A DNA stretch of 64,000 nt from Endothia cerciana (Eukaryota > Ascomycota > Sordariomycetes > Diaporthales > Cryphonectriaceae), in contig JALRMH010000007.1 in assembly GCA_026119935.1 (NCBI GenBank), forward strand, positions 248,001 through 312,000, given 5' to 3'. The first letter of the stretch is position 1. Every line of letters starts with the position of its first letter. The translations under genes were made by a program, and so were the position numbers. Below the pieces are notes generated by a model. The model searched no databases. It worked only from the letters and a program-made list of their open reading frames with translations, and was not told where the DNA came from. Positions 11,286 to 23,138 of the stretch are shown one piece after another.

Positions 11286-13854
11286 CCCCACGACGGTCGG
11301 TGGCGCGTCTGCCGGCAGCGGTCGTGGTGGTTGCGATTATCGTGGGAGGGAGAGGGGGAGGGTGGTTGGCGGTGGGTGGTGCATGTGTCGTGGTCGTTGG
11401 AGGTTCGACAAGTGCAGAGGTATGAAAAATAGGAGGATTTGGAGCTACTGAGGTACAGCGTACGGGCAGATGGTCTGCAGCACGAAAGGCAGCACCAAGG
11501 CAGGCAGGGTTAGAACACGGACTCAGGTAGACTTCCTGGTTGGTTCCTCCCTAGGGCCCCGGCGGCCGGCACTACTGCACCACCACAGCAGGTCGGAGGT
11601 ACCGCCAGTACCGTACCTGCCCACATACTAATGGTACTATTGCTACTACTTGGGCGTGCTAGAGATCCGCTAGCGTGAGGTTAGGCAGGCCCCGTGAGCC
11701 CCCGTAGGCCCCGTAGAAACCCCGTGGCCCTGTGCTCGAACCGGCCTGGGCCCGGCCTTCTTACATATGCCGCTGGTCGAAATGACTTTCGCGAGGGCTG
11801 TAATTGGAGGGTCGGATAATATCTGCAAACGGTTGCAGGGTTGGTTCTCTTCGCAATTCAATGTGTTCTTCGGTTGGTGGTGTGGATATTCCCACATCTG
11901 CCCCTGCCCATTCCTTTTTTGTATCATGCATAGAGTGTTGCATTACCAGAGAAAGGACCGAAATTGGCTGGTGAAAAGCGCGGCAAACAGCATGCGCAAT
12001 ACGAATTTCCCGCTGTGATCCAATTGCCCTGGTTGCATCTTGATTGACTGCTAATGTCACCTCGTCAGTTTGGTTCGTCACTTTCCCCATCAGTTCCCGA
12101 ACCTCATTGTCATCTTGACTGTTCATGGCATCTCCAGCAGCTTTTTGTCGCACGGATGACGTGTTCTGCAAAACATCTGCGCTTCGCGCGGGTGTGGTTG
12201 AAACACCTGCAACAAAAAAGGCCGGCCCGCTCACAGGTAGCCCAAGAGCCCAAGACACCTTGAGGTACAGGTCTGTTTTATACAGAGAGGGCTACCCAGG
12301 ATGCGAGACATATGACGTCCAGCCTCTGTCGAGAGGCCCAAACGCTGATAAACATCCCACCCCCCCTCCCCCTCCCCCAAACCTGGACCCGAACGACCCG
12401 GAGATCCTTGACGAGGGTGAGTGATGCTTGCTTGGCCTTGTCTTGCCTTCTAGTGCCTACCAAGCAAGAAAGTTTGCTATCTAGTGCAGGCCGAGGTGGG
12501 AAGAAAGCGTGTGAATCGGGTGAGAACGGAGATAGATTTGAGGAACGATCCCAAGACCACGAGAACATCCAGCCACTTGTCCATCCTGAATGAACCCTCT
12601 GCTGGACCTGTTATACTGGTGGCGATACTGTTCGTCTCGGTTTTTCGGGCTGTTCGCACACTGGGTCAGTCCAAAATGCATTTGCTATCGGGCGAGTCCG
12701 TCAGCGCCGCCTTGCACGAATCCTGCCTCACCTCAAAGGCCAGCTAGGCCGAGTCCGTTGACCGGTAGCACTGAGAGAAGCCTCGGGAGGCTGGGGAGAG
12801 AGGAACGTGGGGTTGCGGCGCCTCGGGAGGCGCCAACGCCATTATCCAGCCCATTCATGCCTGCCTGCCGGTCCTGGAGGCCTAAAGATGGCTTCCAAAC
12901 ATCGCCGTGTTGAGGGCCCGCGCCCGGATAGTCTCTTGTCTCGAAGGCGCCGCGCTTGGTTCTTCTGATGGCAGCAGAAGTGGGGTCGAGCGAGTCGACC
13001 ATCAGATGCAGGACACGAGGACCTCTGCCACTACAACAACAAAAAAGTCGTCGTGATGGCGTTCTGGTTTTTTCCCTCGCGTCCCTCCCGTCTTCTACCT
13101 ATCGCCCGCCGCTAGAACAGCAGGACGTAAGCTCACGTCCCAAGGTGGGATCGCTCCTATTCATCGATGCGCCTCAGCGTGCAGTAGCGGCGTCGGATTC
13201 TGGAAGAGGTTTGGTTACACTGCAGGTTGCAGGTCTGTGGCTGTTTGATGATGGAGCCCACCACTCAGCTCCCGGATTCCAATCCCCAGGGGTCAGCAGC
13301 GCTCTCTGATGCCGGGAGACGTCAGAGGCGGCACCAGTCCCGGTTGCGACATGCAGTCTAGAGCTTGCAGAGCTCGTATCGCTCACCGTCACCGGCCCAA
13401 CTAGCCCAGCTGGGCGGCGAGGACATTCCGGGAAAATCATCTTGTTGACTTCGACCGTCTTGATGTTAGGATTCTCGGCTCGCAGGACCTCCTCCAATCC
13501 GGTGCATGTGATATATTTTGCAATCTGGTTGAAACTCGAACCCGGCAGGAGTGACTGCTGCGGTGCTTTGGGATGGCCTGAGTGCGATAAGATAAGAACG
13601 CCATTCACCCGAACCGCGTTCAGACGCGTCAAGCTGTCAAACCCCCCCACCCAACCATTGACAGCTGAGGTGAACAACGCGGCTTCGTCTACATCAGGCG
13701 ACTCTGAATTATTGATCGACGTGGTTTCCTCATGTCACCGGCGCGCCTTGGTGCCTCTTGATCGTTTGTTGGATGCGGGGATGATCACGCGAGGCACACA
13801 ACACCCCAGGCGCTCGTTCAGTGCGAAGGAAACGGGGACAGGACCCCATGGACG
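11286..13854. other. Long intergenic region between bst1 and pms1
   Basis: About 2.6 kb carrying both promoters. Open frames on the minus strand at 11761-12258 and 13174-13677 lack ATG starts at their beginning, splice support or recognised motifs, and are not called as genes. A short C-rich tract lies at 12357-12380, and a perfect 8-bp-arm hairpin at 12817-12834. Confidence 0.45.
12817..12834. repeat. GC-rich perfect hairpin (8-bp arms, 2-nt loop)
   Basis: GGCGCCTC and its reverse complement are separated by GG. A partial copy of its core (CCTCGGGAGG) occurs 36 nt upstream at 12781-12790. Could be a transcript hairpin or chance in GC-rich DNA. Confidence 0.5.
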
Positions 13855-16800
13855 ATGGCCACCATCAAGGCCATCGAGGCCAGATCTGTGAGACCTGTCC
13901 TCACGAATTCCGGATCTCCTGGCTGACCGCCTCCGCTTAGGTACACCAAATACAATCTGGTCAGGTCATCGTCGACCTCTGTTCAGTGGCCAAAGAACTG
14001 GTCGAAAATGGCCTTGACGCTGGCGCAACGAGCATCGGTATGAGGCTGGACTGGACTACCAATCATTTCGAACAGCCTTGCTAACTTTCCGCCGCCAAAA
14101 AGATGTCCGTTTTAAGAACCAGGGTCTCGACTCGATTGAGGTTCAGGATAACGGCTCCGGGATCTCACCCGCCAACTACGAGTCTGTCGCCCTGAAGCAC
14201 TACACCTCCAAGTTGTCGACATATTCGGATCTCACCACTCTTGAGACTTTTGGTTTTCGAGGTGAAGCTCTGTCTTCCCTCTGTGCCTTGTCACGTTTCA
14301 CGGTCACCACCTGCCTTCAGACTGATGTTCCCAAGGGGACGAGGCTTGAGTTCGAGACGTCCGGAAAGCTTAAGGGGACAAGCGTGGTTGCCGCCCAGAA
14401 AGGGACCACGGTTTCCATTGAGAACCTGTTTCAGAATTTGCCCGTTCGGCGCCGAGAACTCGAAAGAAGCATCAAGCGGGAATGGGGCAAGGTCATTGGC
14501 CTCCTCAATCAGTACGCTTGCATCCGGACGGGGACCAAGTTTACGGTCTCTCAAACGCCCAACAAGGGCAAGCGAATCATGCTATTCTCGACCAAGGGGA
14601 ACAAGACTACCAGAGAGAATATCATCAATGTTTTCGGAGCCAAGACGATGGCCGCTCTGGTCGCTCTGGACCTGAAGCTTGAGCTGGAACCAACCAGCGG
14701 CCCAAGCGAGAAATGGAATATGCAGGATGGCGGCGGCACCCGAGAGGTGCTGGTGAAGGGATATGTCTCTCGACCCATACACGGAGAGGGTAGACAGACA
14801 CCGGACCGACAGATGTTCTATGTCAATAGTCGGCCTTGCGGATTGCCACAGTTCGCCAAAGTCTTCAATGAGGTTTACAGATCCTTTAACTCATCCCAGT
14901 CGCCCTTTATATTTGCGGATATTCAGCTCGATACGCATCTCTACGATGTCAATGTCAGCCCGGACAAGAGAACTATTCTGCTTCATGATCAGTCGCGCAT
15001 GCTGAACAGTCTGAGAGATTCCCTTACTGAGCTCTTTGAGAGACAAGATTTCACGGTGCCAGTGTCTCAGCTTACACCGTTCAGACAGCCGTCTTTCAAG
15101 AAAGCGACAACCATTCGTCAGGAGAGTACGGAAGAGCAATCGCCTGATGCGACCGAGGGTAAAATCACCACACCTGCGCGCGCGAGTGAGGAACAATTAG
15201 CCGCCCCAGACGAGGATGCAGAAGCCTCAGACGACGACGCAGATACTCCGGCCATTCGTCGCATGAAGAACCTCGCTGCTGCGAAAGCCTTGGCCAGAGA
15301 TGCTCCAGCATCGGATTTGATGACACGTCGGGTTGAGAGGAAGTTGGAACCCCAAGAAGAGCCCAACCCCCCAGCCATGAAGTCAATCAGTTCTACCACA
15401 GAGAAAACTGCGTCTGACCAGACGATTCATTTGGGCCCAAAAGATAGGCCGGGAGACCAGGCGACCACAGATAATGAACCAGAGACAACGGCAGTGATTG
15501 AGATTGCAGAACCAGCTGTGGATACCGATCAAGGGGCGGACGACTTGCTTGCTCGATTGAGCAAGTTCAAGCGCTCGTTCCTTCCGGGATCCCTGCAGCA
15601 CGAGCTATCAGACTCCGAAGCACCCAAGGAAGCACCCATTCCTACGATCGCAAGATCCGTCAAGCCTCCGGATAATGCGCCGTTGAGCGCGTCTACGGCC
15701 AGACCACCTAAGAGACCGTCACAGGAGGTTGCGACCATCACAATCGGGGAGCACACTGTGACAAGTCTCATCGGCACACCGTTGAAGAGGCTGAGGGCGG
15801 ACGAAACAGCAGCAGACCGTCGACACTCACAAAAATCTTCGAAAGCATCCGAGCCAGCTACACCTCTGCCCTCCTTTGGCGGACGCCTGACACAGATGTT
15901 TGCTGTCGAGGCTGTGAAGCAGCAATCATCAGCTGACGATGAGCCATTGCGCGTTGAGGCAGAACAATCAGACGAGGACACACAGTATACAGGGGAAGAT
16001 GACTCGGAAGCTAATCCCGAATCGGCAGAGGATGAGGATGCCCTAAATGACAAATCCTCGCCGTTATTAATGGAGCAAGAGGAAGATGCACAATCCCCTG
16101 CCTCACCACAGGATGAAGATGAGGAAGAGCGATCATCCATATCTCCGCATGATGAAGGTGACGACATTTTTGATGAGAAAGACGGGAGGTATCTCGACAA
16201 GGAAGACGACAGGGCTCGAGAGGGTGTTCAAGTTCAAGAGATAATTGAAGCCGCTGAAGCCGGGCACGAGGCGAGCGATGAGAACCAGAAGCGGACACAA
16301 GCGTTTCTCAAAGGAGGTGCGAAGGGGAAATACTCCACGCAGGTCCTCCTAAAGCGGCTCAAAGTCGACGAAGAATCTCTCAGGCGAATAGTTGAAACGT
16401 GGGAAGTTCAACTCAACGATCTCGCCTCGAGAAGACAAGACGGGGAGGCCGAGGATTTGGAGAATGGTCTGGAGGCAGAGAACGCCGAGGAGAAGCTCTC
16501 ACTGACCATCCACAAGGGCGATTTCGGCAAGATGAAGATCGTAGGACAGTTCAACCTGGGCTTCGTCCTCGCCGTGCGCCCCCGTAGCACCCCTACTACC
16601 TTGTCGCACCCTACGGCCATACAAAACTCCGTCCGGGAAGACGATGAGCTCTTCATCATCGATCAACATGCCTCCGACGAAAAGTTCAACTTCGAGCGCC
16701 TGCAATCCACAACGACCGTCCAGTCCCAGCGCCTCGTCCGGCCCAAGTCCCTCGAGCTGACCGCTGTTGAGGAGGAAATCGTTATCGAGAACCAAACCTC

Positions 16801-17329
16801 GCTCGAAAAGAATGGCTTCGTCGTCTCCGTCGACGAGAGCGGCGACGAGCCCGTCGGCTCGCGCTGTCAGCTCCTGAGTCTACCCCTGAGCAGGGAGACG
16901 ACGTTCTCGCTTGCCGACCTGGAGGAGCTGATCTCGCTGTTGGGGGACAACCCCACCACTACAGCCACATCTTCCCCCGGCGGCGACGAGCAAGGCAAAG
17001 GGCAGGGTGGTGTAACAAAGTACATCCCCCGCCCCTCCAAGGTCCGCAAGATGTTCGCCATGCGCGCGTGCAGGAGCAGCATCATGATCGGCAAGGCGCT
17101 GTCGCATCGGCAGATGCAGAAGGTTGTCAGGCACATGGGCGAGATGGAGAAGCCGTGGAATTGTCCTCACGGCCGGCCAACGATGAGGCATCTTTGTGGA
17201 CTTGGGGCTGCGTGGGACGAGAGGGGATGGAAGGAGGGTAATCATGGTGATTTGGACGGCTCTGATGCCTTTGTACAACGGACGAACTGGGCCGGATACG
17301 TCCGGCAGATGCGAGAGGAGGGCCTGTGA
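13855..17329 (+). CDS. pms1: DNA mismatch repair protein Pms1 (MutL-alpha endonuclease subunit)
   Basis: Partner of Mlh1 in MutL-alpha; nicks the nascent strand during post-replicative mismatch repair in the nucleus. Exons are 13855..13887, 13941..14037 and 14103..17329, giving 1118 residues; introns are 53 nt and 65 nt. The first exon is only 11 codons. GHKL ATPase motifs are intact: ELVENGLDAGA near residues 32-42, DNGSGI near 58 and GFRGEAL near 96. A long acidic, Ser/Pro-rich linker runs from about 350 to 780. The C-terminal metal-dependent endonuclease motifs are present: DQHASDEKFNFE at about 897, ACRSS near 1033 and CPHGRPT near 1065. All key residues are present, so mismatch repair should be functional. 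An out-of-frame ATG lies 7 nt upstream of the chosen start. Confidence 0.96.
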
Positions 17330-17707
17330 TTTCGTTTTTATCAATAAGCATGGCATAGGCGCTACGGATACTGCTTGTTATCAAGGTTTATTTCAGCGAA
17401 AATACCTTTGCTGAATCGATGTTGATTTGTAAGTATTTATACATTTTTTCTTTTTTTTTTTTTAAAAAGAAAAAAAGAAAAAAAGAACACCTCTCTTTGA
17501 CGCCTTTGCAGTCTACGGATGGCCTGTCTTCCCAATTATTGGTAGGAACATCCCAATCTGAAGGCCGTAGACATGTATGCGGTTGACCGACCACCTGGGC
17601 TCTCATTTGATAAGAATGAACCATTTGAATCCCCTACATGGCTTCAAGCGACGCTTTGACGTTGCCGTATCAAAAGAGAATATCAGATATAGCATACCGG
17701 TTGTTGC
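17330..17707. other. Short convergent 3' flank with A/T-rich tract
   Basis: Between pms1 and the Zn2Cys6 gene, which converge. A T-rich then A-rich stretch (about 17446-17485) may act in 3'-end formation for both genes. Nothing else seen. Confidence 0.4.
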
Positions 17708-20700
17708 CTATGCCATGGACATGTCGAAGTTCAGATTGCTCACGTCGCCATTGATACCGAAGAATTGGAACCTAGGTGTACGTTAGCCATATCTCTTCCT
17801 ACATGCCAATTGATGTGAAGAACCAAACTTACCAGTCTTCCACGTTCAGAGTACTCGGCACCGGGGCACCTCCGGCACTACCAGTACTCCAGCTGTCTGG
17901 ACTCTGTCCATCCGCTAGTCCATCAAAGCTAACCGGCGTCTGCCACACATTGCCACCCGCGCCATGCTGCCCCGGCTGCTGTTGTGCACCTTGCTGCCCC
18001 GGAAAGCCAGCAATGCCGCTCTGCAGGAAGCTTGCGGTGTGTTGTTGCACAGGGCTCTGATTTATCCTGGTCTCTTGCTGATTTTGATGCTGTTGCTGGC
18101 CGAACATGTTTGAAACCTGCTGTTGCTGGCTTTGTCCCCTCTGGTGCAGTTGCTGTTGCTGCATCAAGTTCGGGTCCAGGTTCTGGTGCGTTTGGGTCGG
18201 CGAAATGTGCGGGAAGAGAGGCATGCTTGCGCTCTCGGGGAAGAGCTGGTCTGGTTGGAAGTTCTCCCACACAGCCTGGGAGAGATTCGGCGAGTTGCGG
18301 GTCACGAGATACAGGTCGGGCGGTGTCGTCGGCACCGAAAAGGACGGGTTAAATGGTGTTGGCGGTCGAGTGTGCGGACGTGATGCCGAGCCTCCCATGA
18401 AGGCATCCATGTTGTTCTGTCTGCCGCCAGGCGAAGTAATGTGTGGGTGCGGCGGCGGCATTTGATTACTTGACAAGGACGGCTCGGTCTTCAGAGGGGC
18501 CTGTGGGGTCTGCGGTCGGGAGCGCTCGTAGGACTCTTGCGGCGTGGGTGTTGCCACACTGAAGTCAATCGCCATCTCGTCGTATTTCCGCTTTGCCGTT
18601 TCCCTCAGTTGCTGCTGTTGCTGCTGTTGCTGCTGTTGCTGCTGTTGCTGCTGTTGCTGCTGTTGCTGCTGTTGCTGCTGTTGCTGCTGTTGATCCTGCG
18701 CGTGCTGCTCGAGCTGCTGCATGCTCTTCTGGAATTTGTTGTGTCGCTTGCCCGCTGCCTTCTGGAGCCTCTCTTCAAGGTTTCTATTCCCCAGAATAGC
18801 CTCGAAGAGCGTGTAGACCATCTTCCCAACCAGCCATACTCTGGAGACATCCTTCAGGGCAGTCATACAAGTCCTGATCCTGTCCTGGGTGACCTGCTGA
18901 ATGGACGGGATCGGAGATCGCATTTGATAAACGTGCATGATGAGCGCCGAGAACAGGCTATAAACGATGAAAGCTGGACAGTATCGAAGTTGGTCGTGAG
19001 CTGAGAGGTTCTCAATGATGGACGTGATCATAGCGGCGGCCTGGAAAGCAATGTTGCGTGACGGATAGGCGGCATCCTCCGGAAAACGTGAGTTCCCACC
19101 ACCAGGGGGCATGTGAGCTCGGTGCAACAAGCAGAGCGTAGTGTAGTAGTTGGAGTGAAGGAGCGCAGACCAAAAGTGATGCCTCGGCATCTCCCAGTAT
19201 ACCGTCTTGGGACAGTTCTGGAGCCAGTCCGCCAACGCCATATCACTGTGTGTAAGGTCGATTGGGTTTCGCTGGCGCCCCTTGGCAGCAACCGAGTACT
19301 GCTGTGAGAGTACCAGCCCCATGATCTCACACAGCTTCACATACTGCATGAAGAAATGAACGTGAACTGTATCGAAAGGGTAATCGCTCGGCCGGCCGTC
19401 TTCATCCTCGATGAAATCGTCTTCGGTGAGCATCTCAACGTCCGAGTCGTCGAGATTGATGTGGACAGGCCGACCCAGGGCTACCGCGACAGATCGGTCC
19501 CGAGTGAAAAGCGTCCACCAGATTCTCTTCCATAACCTTTTATCAGCCTTGCTGAGCTGCGAGCCTTCTACGCTCCGATGCATCCCGGACCCCTGTGCAA
19601 CAATGGTGGCTACACGTGTCCAGTAGAAGACGTTCTTGGTGACGTCTTCTGGGCCTTCCCAGTACCAACCCATGAGCAGTAAGGATTGCACAATCGTCAC
19701 TCGATCGTCTTCATAACTGGCGTCGTAGAGAGCCTTGGCCCGTTTGTAGAAAGTCAGCGCAGCGGGTGTAGTCGATCCATTCGCATCCATGAGCTGGGGG
19801 TTACTGCACACACGAGATCCGGCGAGCAATATGGCCTGCAAGAGCAAGAGTGAGGGTGGGTTCTTTGGGTCCTTGTACTGTCTCATGAAGCGTGCTCGGT
19901 TGATGACTGGTACTATCGGGTGGACCCATTTGAAGTAGGAGTCGATGAGTTCGTCGCAGAGGGAACGCGGCGGGAGGAGGAAAGCGCCTCGCTGGTGCAG
20001 GATGTCGATTTCGACATTGTCTAGCTCGGTGAGCCTGGCCCTGGATCCACGGACATTCTCAGGTAGTGGATAGTGAACAACATCGGCGGCTCCTTGTCGA
20101 TCGTGGACGAGTAGGGTCAGGTTGGATGACTCCCCTAGATACGCAACACGGCCGGCTTCGGTGATGGGGGCACGGGTGAACTTTGGTTTCATGACTAGGT
20201 TTAAATAAGTATTGTTGTCGACCTCCTCTTTCTGGGTTTGTGCCGCAGTCATGGTGGTCGATGGGGTACCTTCTGCAGTGTGATATACGGCGGGCGGCCT
20301 GGTGTTGAAGGTGCCAGTCGCGGAGCTGGGAGCTGGAAGGGGAGATCGGTCTTCGGATCCATCGCCTCGTTCACTGGTCACACCAAGGGTCAGCAACGTG
20401 TCGCAGGCGCCATTCTGGGAAACATGTTTACCTGTCTGAGTCTTTGGCTGTCGAAGCCGCGGGGGCCTTTTTCCTCTTCGGGGTGGGGATCTTGCACTCG
20501 ATCTGGAAGGCGACGCAGTTTGTACACGGTATGCCTAGCGAGGCAGCATCGCATCTGACTTTCCGCCTGTTGGGCCATGATTGTCAGTCTTGGAGGGCAT
20601 AACCGGCCGGGGGGGGGTGGTCTTATGGTTCGCATGGGGAGTAGCGGTGCGAAGCCATCACGAGTCCAAGCCTCGGCACCGAGGCTCTCCAGACAACTCG

Positions 20701-21358
20701 ATATGGAAGCGCCCCGCTCCTCCCGAGTATAGGGTTGACGTACGCATGGCAGGTCTATGTCGACAGGACAACTGGTCAGCCACAAAGTCTCGATGCATGT
20801 GCAAGGTGAGTGGATGCGGGTTGGGTGCGGTCGATGTGCTGTCGCGTGTCGCGGTGTTTGACGCTCGAGACCCTATCTCTCGGCAGAGACACCCAGAGCT
20901 CTGCTATCGAGTTGCCGAGGCACGATAGCGAGAGCGTCAGCCTCGGAGCTGCAATGCAGTCCTTGGCCTATCGGGCGGGACAAGACATAAAAGAAAGCCA
21001 TTCGACCAAACTCGGCCCAACAGGACGAACAACAAGGACCGCAGACTCACCTCACACGCGCGGGAAGCTCGTTGTCTTTTTTTTTTGTTGCGAGCAGCAC
21101 GACGGTCAGCAAAGCCCTTGTAGCACGCGACACGACGTCCCTCGGACCGAGGTCGGTGCCTTGGTGATCTTACCTCCGGAAGCTCAGCTGAGCCTGGTTC
21201 GCGGCCATCTCTCTCTTGGATGCCGCCGTCGCGGTGGGTGAGGCCGTCGCGTCATTGCTCCCATTGACGGCCGAGTCTGAGGAATGGCCCGGATTAGGCT
21301 GCGACTGCGACGGCGACTGCTGCTGGAGCGCCTCGGCGAGCGAGGCACCCGGATTCAT
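17708..21358 (-). CDS. Zn2Cys6 transcription factor, FarA/CTF1 (fatty-acid/cutin response) type
   Basis: Nuclear regulator resembling FarA/FarB and cutinase transcription factor 1, which activate fatty-acid catabolism and cutinase genes. Six exons were inferred: 21174..21358, 21051..21075, 20744..20754 (11 nt), 20432..20566, 17833..20373 and 17708..17771, giving 986 residues. The zinc cluster appears only when all are joined: Cys at 69, 72, 79, 88, 91 and 98, with exact C-x2-C-x6-C-x8-C-x2-C-x6-C spacing and family-typical RKVRCD and PCTNCV. The fungal-specific middle domain lies near residues 210-530 (LLMGWYWEGPEDVTKNVFYW). A run of about 27 Gln at 18608-18691 and a long Gln/Pro-rich tail follow, likely activating regions. 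The last exon supplies the conserved FQFFGINGD end. FarA and FarB cannot be told apart here. Confidence 0.92.
18608..18691 (-). repeat. CAG/CAA microsatellite coding polyglutamine
   Basis: Trinucleotide tract of mixed CAG and CAA codons (seen as TTGCTGCTG on the plus strand) inside the Zn2Cys6 gene. Codon mixing in a regular CAA-CAG-CAG pattern suggests past expansion by slippage of a 9-nt unit. Length may vary between strains. Confidence 0.9.
20744..20754 (-). other. 11-nt micro-exon of the Zn2Cys6 gene
   Basis: Coding-strand exon ACCTGCCATGC, flanked by AG upstream (20755-20756) and GTACGT downstream (20738-20743). It supplies Thr, the second zinc-binding Cys, His and two bases of Ala. Without it the cluster lacks a ligand and the frame is lost. 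Flanking introns are 296 and 177 nt. Confidence 0.85.
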
Positions 21359-23138
21359 ACTGAAACGGCCGGTCGAGCAAGGTTCGTCGAGTGTGGGAAA
21401 AGATCTTTGCGCCCGCTCGATCCGGGCTGGATTGAGTCGGTCAAAGGTCCAATGTCGAGGATGTCATTACTATTGGAGTTGGTGAGGGGATTCGATCGGG
21501 GGTCGGATCCAGTCGAAAGGGCGCTGGGGAAGGAAGAATAGAATGGGACGATCACTGTGCGTATCAAGGCGCACGATCACACACACAAAATGTCCTGTTC
21601 TCGTTATCCACCAAGACAAGACAAGGGGAGAGGTGATGTGGCAAGAATCGGCATGATCCCAACACGGGCCGGTAACACAGTGCAGGTCGAAGGTTGCGAC
21701 AGTTGAAGCTCGGGTTGGGATATTGGACATACCAGGACAGGCCGACGGGGCCGTTCTTGTACTAGGCCGATTCCATTCGCTCCAGTGTGTGCTGTGTGCA
21801 GTGTGCACTGTCGGACGCTATAAAGGACGGCAAGACGGCTGCTCCACACCTGTGCAGCTCGGTCCAGGGCGGGGTCACGCAGGCACACTACAGTGGCACG
21901 GGATCAGGCGCGCCTGGGAATCGTTAGGGATCCATCCTCCTTCGGTAAGACGTGGGGCCAATCGCGGCCACCGATTTGGTCAAGCATAAAGAGATCGAGG
22001 ACTGTCAAGGACTGGGCTTTGTTTGACCCTGACCCAGCTGACGAGATGATGTCAAGATAAATTGCGGGACGGACAGGCAGACTGTTGGTCCGGCTCATTC
22101 CAATTTTAGAAGCTGCTTAGGTTGTGCGTAGCCGGAAGTGCGGAGTTAGTCCTACCAACATCAATCTTTTCTCAAAATCAAGAAAGCACATCGTCCTCGG
22201 TGTCGAGCGCTTACTGTCTTCTGCTGTGAACCTTTCTCCGCTGTCCCCCCTCTCATGTTTTCTCCGAACCAGCTTCTTCACAATGCTATGTGTAGAGGCA
22301 CCTCTGTGGTGGACTTGGGGGGAGGGGTATATGATGCAAAACCAAAACCCTCGAACCCCTTTTTTTCACAAGTTTACAGCCACGCTAACGAAAACTACAG
22401 CTATTCACTTTAACTACAAAACCTTGATTTAATCATACTCAAATTATGAGCTTTGGTATATTGCTACGAAGAAAAAGAAAAAGGAAAAGGAAAGAAGGAA
22501 AAAAGGAGGAAAGAAAAGAAGGGGGAGAGGGCAAGGGACAGAGAGTGTGTATGTGTGTATATATGTGGGTGTACTATACAGGAAAGGAAAAACGTTTAAG
22601 GCGGGGAGCTCAGCTACGCACGCCGCGAGGTGGTAGATATAGTGGCTTCCAAACCGCCGTGGCGGAAGCGGGCTTGTGAGGGCGACCCCTCCGTGCAGAG
22701 CGCGCGCTGCCAATACGTACAACTACAAGATCGACGCGAGGCCAGCTGTATCAGGAAAATTTTCCGAGCGAGGCTGAGAGGCCGGGAGGCATGGCAGAAA
22801 GGTGCCGAGGTCCATGGGCTCAGCTCGGCGAGGCTGGGGGCTTGCTCCCCACGGACTATGTACCACAGTAGTAACGTGACATTTGGCTTGGCGGCTTGGA
22901 TGCCGCAGAGCTTGGACAGCTTGGGTCCGAGCCTTGGCATCCCTATATTTCCTCCGGCTGTGAACGTCGAGTATCATTATGCACCCCAGGTCGAAAAGTT
23001 ATATGAACATGTATTACACTTTCATGCCCCGAGGCAGACGTCGAACAGGTCTGGTGTCTCAACGTTGTACATGCATCATGCCCGATGCAGTCTTCTTACA
23101 ATATATTTTGTCGTTTCGTCTAGTCTAGAGCGTCTGTA
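21359..23138. other. Intergenic: upstream of Zn2Cys6 gene and 3' side of mcd4
   Basis: About 1.8 kb. The part next to 21358 is promoter/5'-UTR of the regulator. A purine-only tract on the plus strand (about 22469-22542) could form triplex-like DNA, and short TG/TA runs follow it. The open frames inside are not supported. Confidence 0.45.

Noticed and set aside
11761..12258. 165-codon minus-strand frame between bst1 and pms1
   Set aside because: Begins with GTG, has no recognised domain and no clear partner exon. A TTGCAG acceptor near 12205 leaves a small chance it is an exon.
13174..13677. 167-codon minus-strand frame upstream of pms1
   Set aside because: No motif, unusual Ser/Pro content, and overlaps the likely pms1 promoter.
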